DNA of 13,051 nucleotides. Origin: JBBRMQ01 sp038230775. GTDB lineage: Bacteria > Acidobacteriota > Thermoanaerobaculia > Gp7-AA8. This document shows positions 1 to 6,759 of this stretch, in pieces. The stretch is from positions 1 to 13,051 of the forward strand of contig JBBRMQ010000111.1 in assembly GCA_038230775.1 (NCBI GenBank), read 5' to 3'. The notes beneath the pieces are model-generated. The model saw nothing but the letters and a program-made list of their open reading frames with translations, made no database searches and was not told the origin of the DNA. Numbering within the stretch: position 1 is the stretch's first letter; every line of letters begins with the position of its first letter. Position numbers and translations under genes: made by a program.

Positions 1-480
1 ACGCGCACCGATCCGATGCCTGCGGATCTCGTCCGCGAGCTCAACGTGACGCTCGCCCCGAAAACGGCGCCGACGAAATTCGTGACGTTGTTCGCCGGCG
101 TTCTCGATCCGGCCACTGGCGCCCTCCAGTTCACGAACGCGGGCCACGTTCCGCCGCTCATCATCTCGTCGAACGGCGTCGAGACGCTGGGCAGTACCGA
201 CCTCGTGGTGGGCCTGCTGCCGAACGCCGTCTACCGCACTCAGACGGCTCAACTGAACCCCGGCGACTCGCTCGTGCTCTTCACCGACGGCGTGACCGAG
301 GCCGAGGATGCCGAGGAGAACCAGTTCGGTCTGACGGAAGTCGCGGAACTGATTCACTCACTGCACAAGTGCGAGGCGACCGAGATTCTCGACGTCATCG
401 AGAAGCGCGTCGAGAAGCACATCGGCGACGCACCCGCGGGCGACGACATCACGATGCTCGCGTTCACGCGGTGCCCGTGA
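1..480 (+). CDS. SpoIIE/RsbU-type PP2C serine phosphatase, C-terminal part
   Basis: The reading frame is open from the first base, so the gene starts outside the window and about 160 C-terminal residues are visible. These match the back half of the SpoIIE/PPM phosphatase domain: a TLFAGVLD strand followed by TGALQFTNAGHVPPLI, then the LNPGDSLVLFTDGVTEA block and the closing GDDITMLAF motif, whose Asp residues bind metal in this family. Such phosphatases usually dephosphorylate anti-anti-sigma factors in partner-switching cascades, often as the output domain behind a receiver, GAF or HAMP sensor. The sensor part is not visible, so the input signal is unknown. The first ATG in the window (16) is internal to the domain and is not a credible start. 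The TGA stop is 12 nt before an E1 palindrome. The family call is firm; the pathway is inferred. Confidence 0.9.
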   Translation, partial: TRTDPMPADLVRELNVTLAPKTAPTKFVTLFAGVLDPATGALQFTNAGHVPPLIISSNGVETLGSTDLVVGLLPNAVYRTQTAQLNPGDSLVLFTDGVTEAEDAEENQFGLTEVAELIHSLHKCEATEILDVIEKRVEKHIGDAPAGDDITMLAFTRCP

Positions 481-492
481 CGCGCGCCGATT

Positions 493-552
493 CTGTGTGA
501 GGACCGGCTTCAGCCGGTCGGTCGTGACCGGCTGAAGCCGGTCCTCACACAG
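493..552. repeat. E1 palindromic repeat, complete two-arm copy
   Basis: Two 27-nt arms (493-519 and 526-552) are perfect reverse complements around a 6-nt spacer. Each arm holds its own hairpin, GACCGGC-TTCA-GCCGGTC. The copy lies between the convergent phosphatase and DUF3187 genes, 12 nt from one stop codon and 11 nt from the other, so it could act as a bidirectional transcription end or mRNA stabiliser. No T-tract follows, so it is not a canonical intrinsic terminator. Related copies are at 10565-10624 and 13025-13051. Confidence 0.95.
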
Positions 553-563
553 GAACCGCGCAA

Positions 564-1634
564 TTAGAATCTTCGAGAGATGCCCCACGCCACACCGGCG
601 TCCGCGCTGTTCTCGAAGTTGACGACGTTCTCGATGAACGCGGCGTGGACGATCATCCCGCCGATGGAGCGTTGCACCCCGACGGACATCTGATACGACC
701 GTCGCGAGAATTCCGAGACGTCGAGTTGGCGGAACGGGCTTTCTGAAACGGTCAATTGCGCGATCACCGCTGTCAAATCACCCATGCGATGGGCGAAGGC
801 GACGGTGTCGGTGATCAGCACCTGGGGCCGAAGGCCCAGAGGCTGATTCCTGCCGAGCCGGATGACACCGAGGGACGCGTTGATGCGGTTGCGTTCGAAG
901 TCGCGGGATACGATCAGTTCAAGGCCGCCGTCGACGGACCCGGAACCATCGAGCGTCTGCGCGCGGCCCGTCGGCAGTTCGATGGTCCAGACGACGGCGA
1001 GGTTCGTGCCCCGCTCCTGCACCGGTGTCAGCTCGTACTTTGCGCTGAGCGCGATGTCGCCGAGGGCGAAGCCTTCGCCGCGGGAACGGCTGAAGGTGGC
1101 GCCGTCATGCCGCAGATACACCGTCTCGGTATTGCGGCGCAGCGACTCGCGCTCCGCGTTGCCGATCTTCATCGCATGATGCACGGCCTCGATGGTGCGA
1201 TCCGACCAGCCGCCGCCCGTGCTGGTGACCGGCGCCGTGACACGCAGCTCGAGTCCGTTGCGGAAGCCACGCGCGAGCGTCAGGTCGCTGCGGTGGATCT
1301 CACCGTCTACGAGAAAAAGAGTAGAGACCGAGTCGAAGCGCGTATCGGCGAGTGTCTGTAGCGCTCCCGACCGTGTCGTCCGGCCCTGCAGACTGTGGCT
1401 GATCCACGCAGACTTGGCGAAAGTGTTCGCCTCGGATGAGGTGATCGACAGAGACCACGTACCTTCCGGAAGAGAGCGCGAAGCTTCAGGCGTGAAGAAG
1501 TAGAAGCCGTTGCTGAGGAGGAATTGATCGCGAACCGGAAGGGGAGAGAGAAGCGCGTCGCGCATGCGGCTGTCCTGCGCGGATGCGGTGGACGCAAGCA
1601 TCAACGCGAACAGAATGGCGATCGGGCGATTCAT
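564..1634 (-). CDS. DUF3187-like outer-membrane beta-barrel protein
   Basis: This 356-residue protein has a Sec signal peptide (basic MNRP, hydrophobic core, likely cleavage after ASAQ near residue 20). The mature part starts with a PLPVRDQFLLSNGFYFF segment typical of DUF3187 proteins. A GGGWSDRTIEAVHHAMKI stretch near 140-157 fits that family's conserved loop. The rest alternates polar and hydrophobic residues like beta strands and ends in Phe, the usual C-terminal signal of BAM-inserted barrels. Its ATG overlaps the stop of the upstream glycosyltransferase gene by 4 nt (ATGA), so translation is probably coupled, and it is the last gene of the pilT-like operon. No transported substrate or activity can be read from the sequence. 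The outer-membrane location is well supported; the DUF3187 assignment is from remembered motifs. Confidence 0.82.
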   Translation of the reverse strand: MNRPIAILFALMLASTASAQDSRMRDALLSPLPVRDQFLLSNGFYFFTPEASRSLPEGTWSLSITSSEANTFAKSAWISHSLQGRTTRSGALQTLADTRFDSVSTLFLVDGEIHRSDLTLARGFRNGLELRVTAPVTSTGGGWSDRTIEAVHHAMKIGNAERESLRRNTETVYLRHDGATFSRSRGEGFALGDIALSAKYELTPVQERGTNLAVVWTIELPTGRAQTLDGSGSVDGGLELIVSRDFERNRINASLGVIRLGRNQPLGLRPQVLITDTVAFAHRMGDLTAVIAQLTVSESPFRQLDVSEFSRRSYQMSVGVQRSIGGMIVHAAFIENVVNFENSADAGVAWGISRRF

Positions 1635-2869
1635 CCGACAGGTCCCGGAGATTCATGTGTACCACAGTTCAGGAACGCCCGCCGGACCGCGCCGAGCCCA
1701 ACCGCCGCTGCCATCGCGAGCTGCGGCGCGACCGGGACACGGAACCGCGCCTCCGCCTCGCCGCCGGCGGAGATCATCAGGAAATATCCGGTGGTGAAGA
1801 GGATCGACAGCGACAGCTTTCGATCGAGCCGCCAGAGTGCGATCACACCGATCACCGCGAAAACGAAAACGATGACCGGCATCACGCCTAACGTCAGCCG
1901 CAGCGTCGACGGACGGAGAAGCGTGACGGGCTCCATGGCCTCCCAGTCGCTCTCGAACAGGTTGACGAGCAGCCCGCGCGCGGTGAGCTCGATGAGAGCC
2001 ACCGGATGCTCGACGATGATGCTTCTCGCGTACTGGCCGTAGTACTTCGCTCGCACCGCAGTCGGCAGCTCCTGAGCATCGGGGATCTTCAACTTCTCCT
2101 GGATGAAGTCATCCGCATCCTCGGCCAGGCCGCGCTGTTCGTCGAGAAGATTGGCCCGGAAGTTCCCTTCGTCCTCGATGGCGAGCACACCGGCGGCGTG
2201 CTGCCCGAGCGTGTTGATCGACCCGATCGAAGCCACGGTGAAGACCCCGGTCTGACGCCAGTTCCGAAACGCGCATCCGATGGGGAGCGCCAGCGCCGCA
2301 ACGAGAAAGAGAGCGAGCTTGCGGCGAGGAATCCGGAGCGCGACGAGCGGAAAGAAGAACATCGCGATCGGGCGCACCAGGACCAGGAACCCGAGAAGGA
2401 GTGCGATCAGAAGAGGGCGAGGACGTTCCTGTAACGCGAGAACGAAGATTGTGAACAGAATCGACGTGAAGAGAGTCTCGCTGAGAAGTTTGTTGGCGGC
2501 GAGGATCGACGGCGTGTCGATGGCGAAGAGGATCGCCGCGACAAGTGCGATGTTCCTCGGGTGCCTCTTCCACATGAAGAGGTACACCGACACGGCGAGG
2601 GCCACCCGCATCAGGTGCTGAAGAATGATGACCGGCACGGTGCGCGCCCCGAAAAGCACGAGCAGCAGGGGGTAGCCGGGCGTGCGGATCGTCTCCGGCT
2701 CGAGCGGCTTTCCGTTCACGAAGCCGAGTCCGTGCAGAAAGTTCCTCGCGGGGTCGAGATAGGTGAACGAGTCCGGATAGTAGAAGCTGCCGAAGCGTAG
2801 AAAAAAATAGGTGAACTGCACGATCGCTGCGACGCCGATGACGATGGCGAGGTCGCGGCGCCGCAGCAT
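1631..2869 (-). CDS. GT-C family integral-membrane glycosyltransferase
   Basis: This polytopic protein of about 412 residues has roughly ten hydrophobic segments. It carries the hallmarks of ArnT/GT39/GT83-like GT-C enzymes: an Asp in the first periplasmic loop (YYPDSFTYL, Asp33), the RTPGYPLLL motif (62-70), SETLFT (130-135), an Arg-Pro pair near 166, and a late AEARFRVPVAPQLA segment before the last helix. Such enzymes transfer a sugar from a polyprenyl-phosphate donor to lipid or protein on the outer face of the inner membrane. Donor and acceptor cannot be read here. The ATG overlaps the pilT-like stop by one base (TGATG); a GTG three bases upstream is an alternative start. The neighbours suggest, without proving it, surface or pilus glycosylation. 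Confidence 0.86.
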   Translation of the reverse strand: MLRRRDLAIVIGVAAIVQFTYFFLRFGSFYYPDSFTYLDPARNFLHGLGFVNGKPLEPETIRTPGYPLLLVLFGARTVPVIILQHLMRVALAVSVYLFMWKRHPRNIALVAAILFAIDTPSILAANKLLSETLFTSILFTIFVLALQERPRPLLIALLLGFLVLVRPIAMFFFPLVALRIPRRKLALFLVAALALPIGCAFRNWRQTGVFTVASIGSINTLGQHAAGVLAIEDEGNFRANLLDEQRGLAEDADDFIQEKLKIPDAQELPTAVRAKYYGQYARSIIVEHPVALIELTARGLLVNLFESDWEAMEPVTLLRPSTLRLTLGVMPVIVFVFAVIGVIALWRLDRKLSLSILFTTGYFLMISAGGEAEARFRVPVAPQLAMAAAVGLGAVRRAFLNCGTHESPGPVG

Positions 2870-4029
2870 CACGCGGGGCCGCGGCGCATCAGACTATCGA
2901 GCTCGTCAGGCCGCGCCGAGCGGATCCGCGCGTCTTCGGCCGTGATCAGCCCCTGCTGCACGAGGCGCACGAGCGAGTCTTCCAGCGAGATCATCCCCGC
3001 GCGCTTGCCGAGCGTGATTTCGCTGATGAGGTTCTGGAGCTTGTCGGTGCGGATGTGATTGCGCACCGCGTGGTTGGCAAGCAAGACTTCGACGGCCACC
3101 GATCGCCCTTCGCCGCTCGAGCGCGGCACGAGCTGCTGGCAGACGACCGCATTCAGACTCAGCGCGAGCTGGTGCTTGATCTGCGACTGCTGCGCCGGCG
3201 GAAAAACGTCGACGACGCGATGAATTGCCTGCGCCGCATCGCTGGTGTGCAGCGTCGACAGGATGAGGTGGCCGGTCTCCGCTGCGGTCAGGGCGATGGA
3301 GACGGTCTCCAGGTCGCGCATCTCACCGACCAGGATGACGTCGGGATCCTGTCGCAGTGCGGACCGCAGCGCCGCGGCGAATGAAGGCGCATCACGGCCG
3401 ATCTCGATCTGCTCGATCACCGACTGTGTGTTGCGGTGCTCGTATTCGATTGGATCTTCGATCGTGATCACATGCCGTGGCTCGTTGCGATTGATCTCGC
3501 CGACCAGTGCGGCGAGCGTCGTCGACTTGCCGGAGCCCGTCGGGCCGCACACCAGCACCAGTCCGCGGGTCGGTTTCACGAGCTCCGCGAGCATCGGCGG
3601 CAGATTGAGCTCGGCGAGCGTCGGGATCGTGTTGGGAAGAACGCGAATCGCGGCCGCGAGGGTTCCGCGTTGACGGTGAAGATTGACCCGGAAGCGCGCG
3701 GCGGGTTTCTCCAGGCGGAGGGAAAAATCGGCTGAGCCGTCGGTCGCGATCCGTTCGCGAACGCGCGAGGTCAGAAATTCGGCGAAGAGTTGTTGAGGGT
3801 CGATCGGCGGCGCCTCCGATCGGCTGAGCCGTCCGCCGATGCGGTAGACGGGCGAGGAACCGGCAAACAGCAACAGATCGCTCCCGCCCAACCGCACCAC
3901 CTCCGCCAGCATCGCTTCGAGCGGATTGCCGCTCGTTACGTGTGCCGGCGGCCATGTGCCGTTCTCGTCGCGCACGTTGAGCTCCTGGACGAGCTGGTCG
4001 AGCTGCGGATCGCGAATGAGCTTGGTCAC
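2869..4029 (-). CDS. pilT: PilT-like type IV pilus retraction ATPase
   Basis: This is a GspE/PilT-superfamily ATPase. Counting from the GTG at 4029 (386 residues), it has the PAS-like PilT N-domain (LGGSDLLLFAGSSPVYRIGG, about 47-66), Walker A GPTGSGKST (162-170), the Asp box ITIEDPIEYEH (188-198), Walker B DPDVILVGEMRD (228-239) and the His box AETGHLILSTLHT (250-262). PilT hexamers power pilus retraction at the inner-membrane base. A longer reading frame to 4137 exists, but its first residues are translated from the E2 palindrome. GTG at 4029 avoids that and leaves about 45 residues before the domain; no clear Shine-Dalgarno precedes it, so the start is uncertain. No other pil genes are adjacent. 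It could be a PilT paralogue such as PilU. It heads a three-gene operon. Confidence 0.92.
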   Translation of the reverse strand: MTKLIRDPQLDQLVQELNVRDENGTWPPAHVTSGNPLEAMLAEVVRLGGSDLLLFAGSSPVYRIGGRLSRSEAPPIDPQQLFAEFLTSRVRERIATDGSADFSLRLEKPAARFRVNLHRQRGTLAAAIRVLPNTIPTLAELNLPPMLAELVKPTRGLVLVCGPTGSGKSTTLAALVGEINRNEPRHVITIEDPIEYEHRNTQSVIEQIEIGRDAPSFAAALRSALRQDPDVILVGEMRDLETVSIALTAAETGHLILSTLHTSDAAQAIHRVVDVFPPAQQSQIKHQLALSLNAVVCQQLVPRSSGEGRSVAVEVLLANHAVRNHIRTDKLQNLISEITLGKRAGMISLEDSLVRLVQQGLITAEDARIRSARPDELDSLMRRGPA

Positions 4030-4061
4030 GCGAGCAATGTTGCCACAGGAACGACCGGCCG

Positions 4062-4162
4062 CTGTCATCCGAGCGTAGCGAGGGAGTGTGGGGCCAGTCC
4101 TCTGACTGGCCGGCCAGCCAGAGGGCTGGCCCCACACCGCCTCGCTACGCTCGGGATGACAG
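4062..4162. repeat. E2 palindromic repeat, complete two-arm copy
   Basis: Arms 4062-4111 and 4112-4162 are near-perfect reverse complements with no spacer. The outer part is the E2 end (CTGTCATCC, then GAGCGTAGCGAGG), followed by GTGTGGGG. Each arm ends in its own hairpin: GGCCAGTC-CTCT-GACTGGCC on the left and GGCCAGCC-AGAG-GGCTGGCC on the right. The left arm lacks one C that the right arm has. The copy lies in the divergent region between the pilT-like and TonB genes, so their promoters must lie inside it or flank it closely. Confidence 0.95.
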
Positions 4163-4228
4163 TGGGCTCTTGACCGTTTCGTTGCACGTTTCGGTTTTCC
4201 CGATGCTCGCGGCTTGCTCCAACGTTTC

Positions 4229-4236
4229 GGGAGGAA
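4229..4236 (+). promoter_or_regulatory. Ribosome binding site that decides the TonB-family start
   Basis: GGGAGGAA lies 5 nt before the ATG at 4242. It is the only strong Shine-Dalgarno in this frame and rejects the earlier ATG at 4086, which sits inside the E2 repeat. The surrounding leader is almost identical to that of paoA. Confidence 0.85.
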
Positions 4237-4241
4237 CCTTC

Positions 4242-4985
4242 ATGTTCGAGACTTCCGTCATCCGCGCGCACGCCATCAACTCCGGCCACCGCTATCGTTT
4301 CCTCACGCTTTCGCTCGCGATGCACAGTTGCGCGATTGCCGTGCTCGTCACTGCGACCGTTGTGTCGACGCGGTTGCCCGTCGAGTCGCCGCGCCAGATG
4401 GAGCTGTTTCGCGCGGTCCAGCCTCCGCCGCCCGCGCTGGGCACTCCCGACTCGAAGCCCGCGGCACCGAAGCACACCGCAGTTCCTGCAGCCGCGCCGC
4501 GAACTCCGCTGACTCCCGTCGCGCCGCAGGTGATTCCCGAGCAGACTGTGCCCGCCGCATCAGTCACACCTTCAACAGTTCCGGGGACCGCAGAAGTAGG
4601 TCCGAGCACGGGCCCGGTCGGACTTCCAAACGGAAATCCCCTCGGTCGCGGCAACGACGAGTCAGCCGTCGGCAATCCGCCGACCGGCGCAGGGCCGCTG
4701 CGGCCGGGGATCGGCGAGGTAAAGGCGCCGATCATTCTTCAGCGCGTTCTGCCCGATTACCCGCGCGTGGCTGTGCAAGGCCGGATCAACGGCTCGGTGG
4801 TCCTCGAATGCATCATCGACAAGACGGGACACATCCGCGACGCGAAGGTGGTGAAGAGCAGCTTCGCCGCATTCGATCAGCCCGCGCTCGACGCCGTGCA
4901 GAAGTGGGTGTTCTTGCCCGGCACACTCCACGGCGAACCGGTCGACACGATCTTCGATCTGACGGTAACGTTTCAGGTTCGATGA
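4242..4985 (+). CDS. Energy transducer TonB family protein
   Basis: This 247-residue protein has the TonB layout: a short cytosolic N-terminus, one membrane anchor (about 20-42), a Pro/Ala-rich periplasmic linker (50-115), a Gly/Asn/Pro-rich stretch (120-158), and a C-terminal TonB domain (165-247) with YPRVAVQGRINGSVVLECII, DKTGHIRDAKVVKSS, FDQPALDAVQKWVF and a final strand VDTIFDLTVTFQV. TonB proteins carry proton-motive energy from ExbB/ExbD to outer-membrane receptors. No exbB, exbD or receptor gene is adjacent, so its partner is unknown; genomes of this kind often hold several such paralogues. Transcription is plus-strand and appears monocistronic, with an E2 half-repeat 39 nt after its stop. 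The family is certain; the specific transport role is not. Confidence 0.93.
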   Translation: MFETSVIRAHAINSGHRYRFLTLSLAMHSCAIAVLVTATVVSTRLPVESPRQMELFRAVQPPPPALGTPDSKPAAPKHTAVPAAAPRTPLTPVAPQVIPEQTVPAASVTPSTVPGTAEVGPSTGPVGLPNGNPLGRGNDESAVGNPPTGAGPLRPGIGEVKAPIILQRVLPDYPRVAVQGRINGSVVLECIIDKTGHIRDAKVVKSSFAAFDQPALDAVQKWVFLPGTLHGEPVDTIFDLTVTFQVR

Positions 4986-5023
4986 CGCGAAGAGTGGCGG
5001 TGTAAGCGAACGCGTGACGTACA

Positions 5024-5047
5024 TGTCATCCCGAGCGTAGCGAGGGA
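5024..5047. repeat. E2 repeat, single arm
   Basis: TGTCATCCCGAG followed by CGTAGCGAGGGA matches the outer end of the E2 palindromes, but no mirrored arm follows before paoA. The 150-bp gap 4986-5135 that holds it has no other clear element apart from the paoA ribosome binding site. It is probably a decayed or half copy. Confidence 0.85.
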
Positions 5048-5122
5048 CGACACCCCTGCCATGTGCAGCCTGAACCTCGGTCATTGGCTCAACCTCTGCT
5101 AGCCTCTGATCAGCTTAATTTC

Positions 5123-5129
5123 GGGAGGA
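5123..5129 (+). promoter_or_regulatory. paoA ribosome binding site
   Basis: GGGAGGA ends 6 nt before the ATG at 5136 and supports that start. The leader from 5119 to 5138 matches the TonB leader (4225-4244) at all but two positions. Confidence 0.8.
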
Positions 5130-5135
5130 TCGTTC

Positions 5136-5786
5136 ATGACTCTTCCACCTTGCGTTGAACCTCCGGAGGACGGCGCTCCGGAGAATCCGTCACGGCGATC
5201 GTTCATGATCGGATCCGCCGCGGCGACGGCGGGATTGCTTGTCACTCCGCTTCTCGGCAAGGAGGCGCGGCAGAACGCGGCCGCCACGCAGCAGGCCGAT
5301 CCGAACGCGATCCCCGTCTCGCTGAACGTGAACGGCAAGACGCACGCGCTCAAGCTCGATCCGCGCACCACTCTCCTCGACGCGCTGCGCGAGCATCTCG
5401 ACATCACCGGCCCGAAGAAGGGCTGCGATCAGGGAGCATGCGGCGCGTGCACGCTTCTCGTCGACGGACGGCGCATCAACTCCTGCCTCACGCTCGCGGC
5501 GATGAACGGCGGCAGGAAGATCGTCACCGTCGAAGGACTGGCGACGGACGGACGGCTGCAAGCGATTCAGGCGGCCTTCATCCGCAACGATGGCTTCCAG
5601 TGCGGCTACTGCACGTCGGGCCAGGTGTGCTCCGCCACCGCCCTTCTTCGCGAAGGCCACATCGGCTCCGATGAAGACATCCGCCAGTGGATGAGTGGCA
5701 ACGTCTGCCGCTGCGGCTGCTACATGGGGATCGTGGAAGCGATCCGCGATGCGGCGAAGCAGGGAGGCGGCAATGCAACCGTTTGA
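5136..5786 (+). CDS. paoA: Aldehyde oxidoreductase 2Fe-2S subunit, Tat-exported
   Basis: This 216-residue iron-sulfur subunit of the xanthine dehydrogenase family resembles E. coli PaoA (YagT). A twin-arginine signal (RRSFMIG, Arg20-Arg21, then a hydrophobic Ala/Gly/Leu stretch) predicts folded export to the periplasm. The plant-type ferredoxin domain follows, with Cys97, Cys102, Cys105 and Cys117 (GCDQGACGACTLLVDG). The second, helical 2Fe-2S domain has Cys156, Cys159, Cys191 and Cys193 (CGYCTSGQ and VCRCGCY). These clusters pass electrons between the molybdenum and FAD subunits. It is the first gene of a three-gene operon; its 3' end overlaps the next gene by 14 nt. The enzyme class is clear. 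The actual aldehyde substrate and electron acceptor are not shown by the sequence. Confidence 0.95.
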   Translation: MTLPPCVEPPEDGAPENPSRRSFMIGSAAATAGLLVTPLLGKEARQNAAATQQADPNAIPVSLNVNGKTHALKLDPRTTLLDALREHLDITGPKKGCDQGACGACTLLVDGRRINSCLTLAAMNGGRKIVTVEGLATDGRLQAIQAAFIRNDGFQCGYCTSGQVCSATALLREGHIGSDEDIRQWMSGNVCRCGCYMGIVEAIRDAAKQGGGNATV

Positions 5787-6759
5787 TTTCGTTGCCGAGC
5801 ACGAAGTCGCGCCGGCGGTGAAAGCCGGATCGCGGGCTGCTGCGAAGTTCATTGCCGGCGGAACGAACGTCGTCGATCTCATGAAGTGCAACGTCGAGCA
5901 GCCGCAGCACATCGTCGACATCAACGGCCTGCCGATGACGAGAGTGGAGCAGGTCGATGGCGGCGTGCGCATCGGCGCGCTGGTTCGTATGGCCGATCTC
6001 GCCGCGCATCCGTCCATCGTGAAGAACTTCCCCGCGATCTCGCAGGCGCTTCTCCTCAGCGCGTCGCCGCAGATCCGCAACATGGCGTCGATCGGCGGCA
6101 ATCTCATGCAGCGCACGCGTTGCGCGTACTTTCGCGAGCTGACGTGGACGCCGTGCAACAAGCGTAATCCCGGTTCCGGCTGTGCGGCAATGGAAGGAGA
6201 AAACCGCCAGCACGCCGTCCTCGGCACCTCGGACACGTGCATCGCGACGCATCCGTCGGATCTGGCGGTTGCGGTCGTCGCCCTGGACGGCGTTCTGACT
6301 CTGCGCGGTCCGAACGGCGAACGCAGAGTCAACGCGACGGACTTTCACCTGCTGCCCGGATCGACGCCGAACATCGAGCACGATCTCAAACATGGCGAGT
6401 TGATCACTTCGCTCTTCCTGCCCAGCGCGCGTCACGCCGTGCATTCCGCGTATCTGAAGATCCGCGATCGCGCCGCGTACGAGTTCGCGCTGACCTCGGC
6501 CGCGGTCGGTCTCGAGCTCAACGGATCGACGATTCGATCGGCGCGCGTCGCATTCGGCGGGGTCGGCACCAAGCCGTGGCGAGCGCGTTATGCAGAGGCG
6601 TCCCTGGTCGGCCAGAAGGCGACGGCTGATGTCTTCCGCGCCGCCGCCGAAGCGGAGATGAGGACGGCGGTGGCGCGTGGACAGAACGCGTTCAAGATCG
6701 AGCTGATGAAACGCACGCTCGTCCGCGCGCTCACCGATCTCGCCGGAGGTGTCGCATGA
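5773..6759 (+). CDS. paoB: Aldehyde oxidoreductase FAD/4Fe-4S subunit
   Basis: This 328-residue CO-dehydrogenase-flavoprotein-like subunit matches PaoB (YagS). FAD-binding motifs are seen in KFIAGGTNVVDLM (25-37) and SIGGNLMQRTRC (106-117). The insertion that carries an extra 4Fe-4S cluster in the PaoB type is present: Cys117, Cys128, Cys137 and Cys156, within CNKRNPGSGCAA and SDTCIATHPSD. Ordinary xanthine dehydrogenase FAD subunits lack this cluster, so this supports the PaoABC-type assignment. The ATG at 5773 follows GGGAGGCGG and overlaps the end of paoA by 14 nt, indicating coupled translation; an open frame reaching back to 5695 lies wholly inside paoA and is rejected. There is no signal peptide, as expected if the subunit is exported together with the Tat-tagged partner. 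Confidence 0.95.
   Translation: MQPFDFVAEHEVAPAVKAGSRAAAKFIAGGTNVVDLMKCNVEQPQHIVDINGLPMTRVEQVDGGVRIGALVRMADLAAHPSIVKNFPAISQALLLSASPQIRNMASIGGNLMQRTRCAYFRELTWTPCNKRNPGSGCAAMEGENRQHAVLGTSDTCIATHPSDLAVAVVALDGVLTLRGPNGERRVNATDFHLLPGSTPNIEHDLKHGELITSLFLPSARHAVHSAYLKIRDRAAYEFALTSAAVGLELNGSTIRSARVAFGGVGTKPWRARYAEASLVGQKATADVFRAAAEAEMRTAVARGQNAFKIELMKRTLVRALTDLAGGVA

Noticed and set aside
493..552. Palindrome as a standard intrinsic terminator
   Set aside because: Strong stem but no following T-tract on either strand; kept as a repeat with possible end-of-transcript role.
4030..4137. Longer N-terminus for the PilT-like protein
   Set aside because: The added residues are translated from the E2 palindrome and resemble the upstream part of the opposite TonB frame for the same reason.
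4086..4241. Longer N-terminus for the TonB-family protein
   Set aside because: Starts in the E2 repeat; the strong ribosome site at 4229 and the membrane-anchor position fit the ATG at 4242.
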